NCBI GenBank assembly: GCA_022706175.1
Contig: JAKJDB010000023.1
Coordinates: 1-13,703 of the forward strand
Source: Candidatus Zhuqueibacterota bacterium
Lineage (GTDB): Bacteria > KSB1 > UBA2214
Length of the DNA: 13,703 nucleotides
Reading direction: 5' to 3'
Made by a program: the position numbers and the translations under genes. This document shows, one piece after another, positions 7,694 through 13,703 of the stretch (positions are counted from its first letter, which is position 1; each line of letters opens with the position of its first letter). The notes beneath the pieces were generated by a model. That model had not been told where the DNA came from, ran no database searches, and saw only the letters and a program-made list of their open reading frames with translations.

Positions 7694-7805
7694 AGGCATT
7701 CCTGGAATGAATCCCGCGGCTGAAATTATGTGCTGCGGTGGACAAAGGTGGTAACCCATGACCATTAGGGCCACCGGTGGGGGGATTGCCTGACTCCAGA
7801 TGCCT
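7694..7805 (+). ncRNA. Candidate structured leader RNA upstream of cca, class not recognised
   Basis: The segment closes on itself: aggcat (7694-7699) pairs with atgcct (7800-7805) and, after a 2-base bulge, ctgga (7702-7706) with tccag (7795-7799), giving 11 pairs. Inside, aatccc (7710-7715) pairs with gggatt (7782-7787), then two hairpins branch off: cgcggc/gctgcg (7715-7720 with 7732-7737, one G-U pair, 11-base loop) and ggtgg/ccacc plus ccc/ggg (7747-7751 with 7771-7775; 7755-7757 with 7768-7770). This gives a three-way-junction layout of 112 nt ending 17 bases before the cca start. I compared it by memory with cobalamin, TPP, SAM, purine, SRP and 6S RNAs and saw no match. The evidence is complementarity in one sequence; alternative folds such as cattcc-t-ggaatg (7697-7709) exist. 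Confidence 0.4.
7758..7793 (+). CDS. Possible 11-codon leader peptide inside the structured cca leader
   Basis: ATG at 7758 opens MTIRATGGGIA and stops with TGA at 7791-7793, 29 bases before the cca ATG. It is preceded by AAAGGTGG (7744-7751) at 6 bases, a better ribosome binding site than anything in front of cca. The GGTGG of that site is the left arm of the second inner hairpin and would be masked when the hairpin forms. It is out of frame with cca. Such short frames arise easily by chance, so this is tentative; it could be a regulatory upstream ORF that feeds ribosomes to cca by reinitiation. Confidence 0.25.
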   Translation: MTIRATGGGIA

Positions 7806-7822
7806 GATCCGTTAAATGTACA

Positions 7823-9238
7823 ATGAAAATAATGAGAAAAAAAGTATTTTTTACCAATCAGCTGTTTTCTCTTATCGGTGATGTGGCCGACAGCGTCGAC
7901 GTGCCGGTCTATGTGGTGGGCGGATATGTACGCGACCGGCTGTTGGGCAAAACCGGCAAGGATATTGATTTCGTGGTCATCGGCGATGGGCCGGCGTTTG
8001 CGCGATTGCTGGCCGAGCGTTTGACGCATGGCCGCTGCACCGTGTATCCCAAGTTCGGCACGGCCATGCTCTCTTATCGCAACTATGTGCTCGAGTTCGT
8101 CGGCGGCCGCAAGGAAAGCTATCGCGGCCATTCGCGCAACCCCGAGGTGGAGGGGGCGGATCTGCAGACGGACTTGGCCCGGCGTGATTTTACCATCAAC
8201 GCCATGGCCGTGGGGTTGAACGCCAAGGAATTTGGCCGGCTGTACGATCCATTCAACGGACAGGCTGATCTGCAACAAGGCGTGCTCCGCACACCGCTTG
8301 ATCCGGAACAGACCTTTCATGACGACCCTCTGCGCATCCTGCGCGCCGTCCGTTTCGCCTGCCGGTTCCATTTTCGTCTGGAGGAGAGAACCCGGCAGGG
8401 GCTGATCGAGAAGAGAGAACGGTTAAAGATCATCTCGCAGGAGCGCATCACTGATGAGCTGTGGAAGATTCTGGCCGCCTCCAAGCCCTCACTGGGCTTT
8501 CGTTTGATGGAGGAGACCGGAATTCTGGAGATCGTTCTGCCGGAGATCCTGGCGCTCAAGGGCGTGGAGCAGATCGGCCGCTACCGCCACAAGGATGTCT
8601 TTGATCATACGCTCAAGGTGTTGGATAACGTGGCGCGGACATCGGACAGCCTGCCGCTGCGGCTGGCGGCGCTTTTTCATGATGTAGCTAAACCGCAAAC
8701 CAAAGAGTTCAAACAGGGCACGGGCTGGAGCTTTCACGGTCATGAAGAGTTGGGCAGCCGCATGATGGCGGCCATCGGCAAACGGCTGCGTCTGTCCAAC
8801 GAGACGGTGGAATATTGCCAGAAACTTATTCGCTTGCACCTTCGTCCCATCCATCTGGCGGAAGAGGGGGTGACCGACTCGGCGGTGCGCCGGCTGATTT
8901 TTCAGGCCGGAGAGGAGATGGACGATCTGATCACTCTGTGCCGGGCCGACATCACTTCCGGCAATGAAAAGTTGGTGGCCCGGCATCTGGCCAATTTCGA
9001 CAGTGTGGCAAAACGCATGCAGGAAGTGGAGGAGAGCGATCGCCTGCGACGTTTTCAGCCGCCGGTTCGCGGCGAGGAGATCATGCAGGTGCTGGGATTG
9101 ACCCCCGGTCCGTTGGTGGGAAAAATCAAGACCGCCATCGAGGAGGCTATTCTAAACGGCCAGATCCCCAATGAGCACGATGCGGCGTTCGACTATATGA
9201 TGAGAATCAAGGACGACCTGCTGCCCAAGTCCGGTTGA
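7823..9238 (+). CDS. cca: tRNA nucleotidyltransferase/poly(A) polymerase family enzyme with HD domain (CCA-adding type)
   Basis: A 471-residue class II nucleotidyltransferase. The head domain shows VVGGYVRD (31-38), the catalytic pair D47/D49 in DIDFVV, and RRDFTINAMA (120 onward), then the RNA-binding segment DDPLRILRAVRFACRF. The C-terminal half carries an HD phosphohydrolase-like domain with HKDVFDHTL and LFHDVAK (H286-D287). The family adds or repairs the 3' CCA of tRNA using CTP and ATP in the cytoplasm; some members add only CC, only A, or poly(A), and the split cannot be settled by eye. An in-frame TGA at 7805-7807 forces a start at 7823 or later; ATG 7832 is an alternative. Neither has a visible Shine-Dalgarno, unlike the other genes here. 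It is the first gene of the plus-strand block, with a 103-base gap to the next. Confidence 0.93.
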   Translation: MKIMRKKVFFTNQLFSLIGDVADSVDVPVYVVGGYVRDRLLGKTGKDIDFVVIGDGPAFARLLAERLTHGRCTVYPKFGTAMLSYRNYVLEFVGGRKESYRGHSRNPEVEGADLQTDLARRDFTINAMAVGLNAKEFGRLYDPFNGQADLQQGVLRTPLDPEQTFHDDPLRILRAVRFACRFHFRLEERTRQGLIEKRERLKIISQERITDELWKILAASKPSLGFRLMEETGILEIVLPEILALKGVEQIGRYRHKDVFDHTLKVLDNVARTSDSLPLRLAALFHDVAKPQTKEFKQGTGWSFHGHEELGSRMMAAIGKRLRLSNETVEYCQKLIRLHLRPIHLAEEGVTDSAVRRLIFQAGEEMDDLITLCRADITSGNEKLVARHLANFDSVAKRMQEVEESDRLRRFQPPVRGEEIMQVLGLTPGPLVGKIKTAIEEAILNGQIPNEHDAAFDYMMRIKDDLLPKSG

Positions 9239-9341
9239 CGCGTCCCGCCCCGGCAAAGATTCTTTTAGCCTTATGAAACTTTTACCGTTTTCATACGTCT
9301 TTGTAACTGTTGTCTTTTAATATTTTCTGGAGGAAAAACCG

Positions 9342-10061
9342 ATGGATCAAGAATCAAGCGCTCCGGTGGTTTCCCCCCAGCCGCTGTCAGGGCTATGGGC
9401 ACGGATCATCAATGTTTTCGTCGATCCGCAGAAAACGTTTCAGGCCGTGAAGCTAAAACCGGATTGGCTCGTGCCGGTGCTCATCTTCGCCGCGGTCATG
9501 GGCTTGTTCGGCTATTTCCAGATGACTGATCCAGGATTGGTGCAAGCGGCGAAAACGCTGACCATGGACAAGCTCGAGGGTAAGAACTTGACCGCGGAGC
9601 AGATCGACGCCGCCCTGGCCATGGGCGACAAGTTCCGCGTCTTTACGCCGATTCAAAGCGTCCTCTTTCCGTTGCTGATGTTTGTCGTGCTCGGCGCCGG
9701 GGTGTGGCTCTTTGTCGGCAACACGCTGTTGGGCGCCAGATCCCGCTACGGACAGATGGTGTCGGTCACCGCGTATACGCTGCTCATCACCGCTCTGGGA
9801 ACGCTGATCAAGCTTCCGGTGATGTTGTCCACCAGCAATTTGTTCGTCCATTTCAGTCTGGCCACGTTTATGCCGGATTCCAGTCGTGAGACCTTTCTCT
9901 ACAAGTTTTTAATGTCAGCCACGGATCTTTTTTCCATCTGGGCCATGGCGGTTCTTTCCATCGGCATCGCCGTCATCTGCGACCTCAAGATCAACAAAGT
10001 GTGGCCCATCGTGGTCGTCGTAAATCTGCTGGTCTTTGCCCTCTCTGCGCTGGCCATGTAA
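9342..10061 (+). CDS. Yip1-family multi-spanning inner membrane protein
   Basis: A 239-residue protein starting at ATG 9342, with GGAGG 8 bases upstream. A short polar N-terminus contains IINVFVDPQKTFQAVKLKPDWLVP, the characteristic opening of bacterial Yip1-domain proteins (an amphipathic stretch then F-x-x-V/I and P-x-W). Five hydrophobic segments follow at about 40-60, 103-125, 135-160, 196-215 and 220-239, with a soluble loop at about 62-100. The molecular function of bacterial Yip1 proteins is not established. It sits 75 bases upstream of the TolC/MacA/MacB genes on the same strand, so an accessory role in that exporter is possible but unproven. The AT-rich 103 bases before it (9239-9341) could contain a promoter, but no clear -35/-10 pair was found. 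Confidence 0.82.
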   Translation: MDQESSAPVVSPQPLSGLWARIINVFVDPQKTFQAVKLKPDWLVPVLIFAAVMGLFGYFQMTDPGLVQAAKTLTMDKLEGKNLTAEQIDAALAMGDKFRVFTPIQSVLFPLLMFVVLGAGVWLFVGNTLLGARSRYGQMVSVTAYTLLITALGTLIKLPVMLSTSNLFVHFSLATFMPDSSRETFLYKFLMSATDLFSIWAMAVLSIGIAVICDLKINKVWPIVVVVNLLVFALSALAM

Positions 10062-10136
10062 CCGGGAGACCGGCGATCTCTTTCCAGCGCTGTGTACCTG
10101 TAACCGCTTATCATTTCAACTGTGGAGTACCAAAGC

Positions 10137-11528
10137 ATGAAACGCCTGTGCACGCTTCTGATCTTTTTTGCGATGAACATCGCTCCTTCTTTCGGCCAGG
10201 CCGTTGCCCCTATGACGCTGCAGGACTGCATCAACACGGCTCTCAAGAACAACTCGAGCCTGCGCATCGAGGAACAGCGGCTCGAATCCGCCGCAACCAA
10301 TGTCACCGACGCCTATTCCGAAGTGCTGCCGACGCTGAACACCTCGTTCGGTTCCGGCGTACGTTATTCCGGCGCTTCGGTTTACAAAAAACTCACCAAC
10401 GTTTTTGATCCGGTCACTCTGACCCCCAAGTTGGATCCGATCACCGGCAATCCGATTCAGGAAGAGGTGACGATCTATCAAAAGAGCCAGCAGGTGAAAT
10501 CGCACAGCGCCTCGGCGTCGTTGAGTCAAACGATTTTTAACCTCGGCTCGCTGTACAACATCAAGGCGGCTAAGGTGGCGGAGCAGGCGGCGGATCACTC
10601 GGTCAGGAACACCCGTTTGGCGGTGATCCTTTCGGTGAAGGAGGCCTATTATGAGCTGCTCAAGGCCAACCGCCTCAAGGCGGTGTACGACGAAGCCGTG
10701 AAACTGGCTGAGGAGGAATTGGTCGATGCGCAGGCGCGGCTGGATATCGGCATCTCTTCGCAGGCGGAGGTGTTTCAGGCCAAAGTGAACCTCGGCACGC
10801 AGCGCACCAGTGCGCTGAACCAGGAAAACGTGGTGGAAATGGCCAAGGCGAATTTGAACAACGCCATGGCGCGCGACACCAATCTGCCGGTTGATGTTAT
10901 CGAGGACCAAACCGACCCTATTTTTCCCACCCTCACCTTTGATGAGGCGGCCCGCACGGCTCTGCAGAACAATGAGTCGCTCAAAGAGCTGGGCTTGAAC
11001 GTCAAGACCTCTTTTTACAACATCAAACAGGCGCAGACCCGCTATCTGCCGACCGTCGGCGGCTATCTGTCCTACAACCGCAACAACGACGACATCGGCC
11101 GCGTCTATAGCACCGGCCTGGACCGGGATTACTCGGCCAGCCTCGGCGCCAGCCTGAATTTGAACCTGTTCAACGGTTTTTCGGACAAGGCGGGGGTGCA
11201 GCGCGCCACCATCAACCATCGCATTGCCCAAGAGACCTATAATGAGAATCAACGCAATGTCCTGGCTTCGGTGAAGCAATATTTTTTACAGTTGGAAGCG
11301 TATAAGGACATTCTCGAGATCAATAAGCAAAACATCGAGGCGGCGCAGGAGAACCTGCGGCTGCAGCTGGAAAAGAGGCGCGTGGGAGCAGGCACCGAGT
11401 TGGAGGTAACGCAAGCCCAGACCGAGTTGACCCGTGCGCAGGCCAATTATGTCAACGCCGAGTACAACGCCAAGATAGCCGGCGCGCAACTGGAGATGGT
11501 GATGGGCGTGGAGAACATTCGCCAATAA
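10137..11528 (+). CDS. TolC-family outer membrane efflux channel
   Basis: A 463-residue protein from ATG 10137 with GGAG 9 bases upstream; an in-frame GTG at 10122 overlaps that site and is unlikely. Residues 1-21 are a signal peptide (MKRLCTLLIFF..., ending SFGQ). Two homologous outer-membrane-efflux repeats follow: the first opens MTLQDCINTALKNNSSLRIEEQRLESA, the second with TFDEAARTALQNNESLKELGLNVKTSF near 265. Both show long heptad-like helices (for example AEEELVDAQARLDIGISSQAEV and LRLQLEKRRVGAGTELEV) and beta segments around LPTLNTSFGSG and LPTVGGYLSYN, as in TolC barrels. The family forms a trimeric channel through outer membrane and periplasm. It is the first component of a TolC-MacA-MacB set in order channel, adaptor, ATPase, permease, 69 bases before the adaptor. 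Confidence 0.93.
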   Translation: MKRLCTLLIFFAMNIAPSFGQAVAPMTLQDCINTALKNNSSLRIEEQRLESAATNVTDAYSEVLPTLNTSFGSGVRYSGASVYKKLTNVFDPVTLTPKLDPITGNPIQEEVTIYQKSQQVKSHSASASLSQTIFNLGSLYNIKAAKVAEQAADHSVRNTRLAVILSVKEAYYELLKANRLKAVYDEAVKLAEEELVDAQARLDIGISSQAEVFQAKVNLGTQRTSALNQENVVEMAKANLNNAMARDTNLPVDVIEDQTDPIFPTLTFDEAARTALQNNESLKELGLNVKTSFYNIKQAQTRYLPTVGGYLSYNRNNDDIGRVYSTGLDRDYSASLGASLNLNLFNGFSDKAGVQRATINHRIAQETYNENQRNVLASVKQYFLQLEAYKDILEINKQNIEAAQENLRLQLEKRRVGAGTELEVTQAQTELTRAQANYVNAEYNAKIAGAQLEMVMGVENIRQ

Positions 11529-11597
11529 AGGCGCAGACGGCCGACCCTGACACGGATTTCTGTTTCTGTCTTTTTATTCAAGATATGGAGAAAGTGA

Positions 11598-12845
11598 ATG
11601 TCGAAAAAGACCAAGCTGATCATTTTTTTAGCAGGCGCCCTGGTGCTGGCGGCCATGATTTTTTACAATGTGCGCAAGGGTAAATCCGCCGCCGTCGATG
11701 TGACGCTGGCGGAGGTGAAAAAGGGCGACATTACCAAAGTAGTGTCCGGTTCCGGCAAAGTGCAGCCGGAAACCGATGTGAAAATTGCGGCGCGCATCTC
11801 GGCGGAGATCATCGCCATTCATGTCAAAGAGGGCGACCAGGTCAAAAAAGGACAATTGCTGGTGGAGTTGGACCGGCAAAGGTACGAAGCGCAGCTGGAG
11901 CAGGTCGCCTCTCAAGTCGCTTCCGCCAAGGCGGCGGTTAAAAAGGCGGAGGCGGACTATACGCGCGTCAAAGACCTGTTCAGCAAGAATCTGACCTCGC
12001 AAGCGGAGCTCGATGCGGCGGAGGCGACGCGAGAAGCGGCGGTCAGCCAGCTGGATCAAAGTCTGGCCTATCTGAGACAGTGCCGCGACGATCTGGAGAA
12101 AACCCGATTGAATTCCCCCATCGACGGCACGGTGACCAAGCTGAACAAAGAGAAAGGGGAGATCGCCGTCGGTTCGCAGTTCTCCGCCGACGTCATCATG
12201 AATATCGCGGACCTCAGTTTGATGGAGACCGTGGTGGAGATCGATGAGAATGAGGTGGTACTGGTCTCTCTGGGCGACAGCGCCCGGATCGAGGTGGATG
12301 CCATCCAGGATACGACGTTCAAGGGCATCGTCACCGAGATCGCTCACACCGCCACCACCCGCAATGAGGGCACGCAGGAGCAGATCACGAATTTTGAAGT
12401 CAAGGTGCGGGTGATCTCCGATGTGGCCCGACTGCGGCCGGGGATGTCCGCCACCGTGGATATCGGCACCGATACGCACAAGGGCGTTCTCTATGTGCCG
12501 ATCCAATGCGTCACCGCTCGGGCGGTGAAAGCGGACTCGGCCGAGAGCGTAAAGGGGAAACAACGTCACAAAGACAAGGAAGCGGTTCGGCCGGGTGAAG
12601 AGCAAAAGGCGCCGCAGCAGGAGGTGGTGTTTGTGGTTGAAAACAACATCGCCAAACAGACGCCGGTGAAAACCGGGATCAGCGACGACAATCATATCGA
12701 AATCATCTCGGGTCTGAAAGAGGGGCAGAAGGTGGTTTCGGGCAGCTACAAGGCGCTGTCCAAGCTTCTCAAAGACGGCGATCTGATCAAGGAGAAGAAG
12801 GGGATGCAGTTCAAAGAGGACGACAAGGACAAAAAGGCATCGTAA
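11598..12845 (+). CDS. MacA/HlyD-type periplasmic adaptor (membrane fusion protein)
   Basis: A 415-residue protein starting at ATG 11598 with GGAGAAAG a few bases upstream. A single N-terminal hydrophobic segment (about 7-24) should anchor it in the inner membrane. The lipoyl/biotinyl-like half-motifs are at about 60-92 (ISAEIIAIHVKEGDQVKKGQ) and about 170-192 (NSPIDGTVTKLNKEKGE), split by an Ala/Glu-rich coiled-coil hairpin of about 75 residues that would contact the TolC channel. A beta-barrel and membrane-proximal domain follow (IADLSLMETVVEIDENEV, LRPGMSATVDI). An unusually charged linker, about residues 308-345 (Lys/Glu/Gln-rich), interrupts the membrane-proximal part before VVFVVENN. 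Family role: it bridges the MacB-type transporter and the outer-membrane channel. The ATPase gene follows after 33 bases. Confidence 0.92.
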   Translation: MSKKTKLIIFLAGALVLAAMIFYNVRKGKSAAVDVTLAEVKKGDITKVVSGSGKVQPETDVKIAARISAEIIAIHVKEGDQVKKGQLLVELDRQRYEAQLEQVASQVASAKAAVKKAEADYTRVKDLFSKNLTSQAELDAAEATREAAVSQLDQSLAYLRQCRDDLEKTRLNSPIDGTVTKLNKEKGEIAVGSQFSADVIMNIADLSLMETVVEIDENEVVLVSLGDSARIEVDAIQDTTFKGIVTEIAHTATTRNEGTQEQITNFEVKVRVISDVARLRPGMSATVDIGTDTHKGVLYVPIQCVTARAVKADSAESVKGKQRHKDKEAVRPGEEQKAPQQEVVFVVENNIAKQTPVKTGISDDNHIEIISGLKEGQKVVSGSYKALSKLLKDGDLIKEKKGMQFKEDDKDKKAS

Positions 12846-12878
12846 CAGTGTGAGGGTTTAGTTTAAAGGAATCGGCAC

Positions 12879-13562
12879 ATGCTCATCCAACTGGTCAACC
12901 TATCAAAAGTGTATGATATCGGCGCGGTTCGTGTGGAAGCGCTGCGCAGCATTAACCTCTCCATCGAGCGGAACGAGTACGTGGCCATTATGGGCCCCTC
13001 CGGATCCGGCAAATCGACGCTGATGAACGTCCTCGGCTGCCTCGATACGCCCACCAGCGGCGAGTACCTGTTGAACAACAACCGGGTCAGCGAGATGGAC
13101 GACGATCAACTGGCGGAAATCCGTAACCGCGAGATCGGCTTTGTCTTTCAGACGTTCAACCTGCTGCCGCGCGCCAACGCCCTGCATAACGTAGAACTGC
13201 CTTTGATTTACAACGGTACGCCGACGCAGCAGCGCCGGCAGCTGGCCAAAGAGGCGCTGGAAAAGGTCGGCCTGGAAGATCGCATGCATCATAAACCGAA
13301 CGAGCTCTCCGGCGGCCAGCGCCAGCGGGTGGCCATCGCCCGGGCGCTGGTAAACAATCCATCGATCATTCTGGCGGATGAGCCCACCGGCAACCTCGAT
13401 TCCAAGACCGGCGATGAGATCATGGAGATTTTCGAGACACTGCATGAGCAGGGCAACACCATCATCCTGGTCACCCACGAGGAATATATCGCCGAACATT
13501 CGGACCGCATCATTCGTCTGCGCGATGGTTTGATCGAGCGCGACGAGTCGACGCCGAGGTAG
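12879..13562 (+). CDS. MacB/LolD-type ABC transporter ATPase subunit
   Basis: A 227-residue ATPase, the usual length for the free-standing MacB/LolD class; ATG 12879 follows AAAGGA at 8 bases. All ABC motifs are intact: Walker [10 protein letters not shown] (39-47, K45), Q-loop Q91 in [10 protein letters not shown], signature LSGGQ (143-147), Walker B IILADEP with D167 and catalytic E168, D-loop GNLDSKTG, and H-loop H200. In this class ATP hydrolysis drives periplasmic conformational change (mechanotransmission) in the partner permease. The permease gene begins 3 bases after its stop, and the adaptor and TolC-type channel genes lie upstream, so it belongs to a tripartite exporter rather than to a LolCDE lipoprotein releaser. 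The substrate (peptide, toxin, lipid or drug) cannot be inferred. Confidence 0.95.
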   Translation: MLIQLVNLSKVYDIGAVRVEALRSINLSIERNEYVAIMGPSGSGKSTLMNVLGCLDTPTSGEYLLNNNRVSEMDDDQLAEIRNREIGFVFQTFNLLPRANALHNVELPLIYNGTPTQQRRQLAKEALEKVGLEDRMHHKPNELSGGQRQRVAIARALVNNPSIILADEPTGNLDSKTGDEIMEIFETLHEQGNTIILVTHEEYIAEHSDRIIRLRDGLIERDESTPR

Positions 13563-13565
13563 CCC

Positions 13566-13703
13566 ATGCCCCGTTTTTTACTCTATGCCGCAGAAGGCGT
13601 AAAAATCGCCTATGAGGCGCTTAAAGCCTACAAGCTGCGTTCCATTCTGACCACGTTGGGCATTGTCATCGGCGTCACCACGGTGATCACCATCGTATCC
13701 CTG
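13566..13703 (+). CDS. MacB-type ABC transporter permease, N-terminal fragment (continues beyond right edge)
   Basis: The frame opens at ATG 13566 and stays open for 46 codons to the right edge. The short fragment carries the classic MacB/FtsX-like N-terminus: an amphipathic start with EALKAYKLRSILTTLGIVIGV, then the beginning of the first membrane helix (TTVITIVSL). GAGG at 13556-13559, inside the end of the ATPase gene, is its ribosome binding site at 6 bases, so the two are translationally linked. Full-length partners of split ATPases have about 400 residues with four membrane helices and a large periplasmic domain. The ATPase being separate means this is not the fused E. coli MacB arrangement. 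Confidence 0.88.
   Translation, partial: MPRFLLYAAEGVKIAYEALKAYKLRSILTTLGIVIGVTTVITIVSL

Larger units (their letters stand above)
7279..7822. other. Divergent intergenic region (544 bp) between the two transcription units
   Basis: This AT-richer stretch separates the start of the giant Ig protein gene (minus) from the start of cca (plus). The left part, 7279-7620, should contain the promoter of the minus-strand unit; AT-rich elements such as a minus-strand TATAAT near 7465-7475 are present, but I find no -35 partner good enough to call. It also contains a 5+2+5 palindrome (atgtt-aa-aacat, 7435-7446). The right part holds the promoter, structured leader and small ORF listed separately. A 65-codon minus-strand reading frame (7548-7745) looks like chance: it has no recognisable family. 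Confidence 0.7.

Noticed and set aside
7548..7745. 65-codon minus-strand frame in the divergent intergenic region
   Set aside because: No family resemblance, no clear ribosome binding site and placed in AT-rich promoter sequence; treated as chance.
7728..7754. Eight-codon ORF (MCCGGQRW) in the cca leader
   Set aside because: It has no Shine-Dalgarno and lies partly in a hairpin loop; the second small ORF at 7758 has much better support.
7694..7805. Possible cobalamin or TPP riboswitch upstream of cca
   Set aside because: Fragments such as GGGCCACC and CCTGATCC resemble pieces of those consensus elements, but the rest of the conserved core is missing and cca is not a B12- or thiamine-related gene.
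7685..8371. Minus-strand open frame of 228 codons overlapping the cca start and leader
   Set aside because: It overlaps the catalytic region of cca, and its composition matches an antisense shadow.
9274..9295. Inverted repeat atgaaa/tttcat upstream of the Yip1 gene
   Set aside because: Six AT-rich pairs with a 10-base loop occur easily by chance in this AT-rich gap.
10116..11279. Minus-strand open frame (387 codons) opposite the TolC gene, and 11628-12695 (355 codons) opposite the adaptor gene
   Set aside because: Shadows of well-supported plus-strand genes with intact family motifs; no motif or ribosome binding site supports the antisense frames.
11546..11580. Possible terminator between the TolC and adaptor genes (gaca...tgtc followed by Ts)
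   Set aside because: Only four convincing base pairs before the T-tract; too weak to call, and the genes are expected to be co-transcribed.

Overview
The window looks like a chromosomal segment of a Gram-negative, didermic bacterium of the Fibrobacterota-Chlorobiota-Bacteroidota (FCB) superphylum, possibly a poorly cultured lineage such as KSB1, Calditrichota or Ignavibacteria. The main evidence is a secreted protein ending in a type A C-terminal sorting domain of the type IX secretion system (T9SS), with the typical NFPNPFNPTT start and SGMYLYVM...KKMALIK end. Large Ig-like surface proteins and a complete TolC/MacA/MacB envelope export set fit the same picture. The DNA is moderately GC-rich, most starts have clear Shine-Dalgarno sites, and I see no mobile element, CRISPR array, tRNA or rRNA gene. 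The lineage is an inference.

Left block, minus strand (1-7278). Reading with transcription from right to left: a 1489-residue secreted protein built from three tandem two-domain Ig-like modules, FN3-like domains and two C-terminal repeats (7278-2809); 64 bases later a 321-residue T9SS cargo protein (2744-1779); then a strong intrinsic terminator (1656-1686). Next, with its own probable promoter, comes a membrane-anchored PpiD/SurA-type periplasmic peptidyl-prolyl isomerase (1549 to beyond base 1). These genes concern the envelope and cell surface: a probable surface or secreted pair, followed by an independent periplasmic folding factor.

Central divergent region (7279-7822). These 544 bases separate the two blocks. 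The right part holds a sigma70-like promoter and a 112-nt segment (7694-7805) that folds on paper into a closed multi-stem RNA directly upstream of the cca gene. A tiny ORF with a good Shine-Dalgarno lies inside this fold, while cca itself has no recognisable ribosome binding site. This is the most unusual part of the window.

Right block, plus strand (7823-13703). A CCA-adding/poly(A) polymerase family enzyme with an HD domain, a Yip1-family multi-spanning membrane protein, a TolC-type outer-membrane channel, a MacA-type periplasmic adaptor, a MacB/LolD-type ABC ATPase, and the start of its MacB-type permease, which runs off the right edge. The last four form a coherent tripartite ABC export system; the ATPase and permease genes are 3 bases apart. 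Its substrate cannot be read from the sequence. The window is mostly well-understood families; the leader RNA and the architecture of the giant Ig protein are the parts worth a second look.
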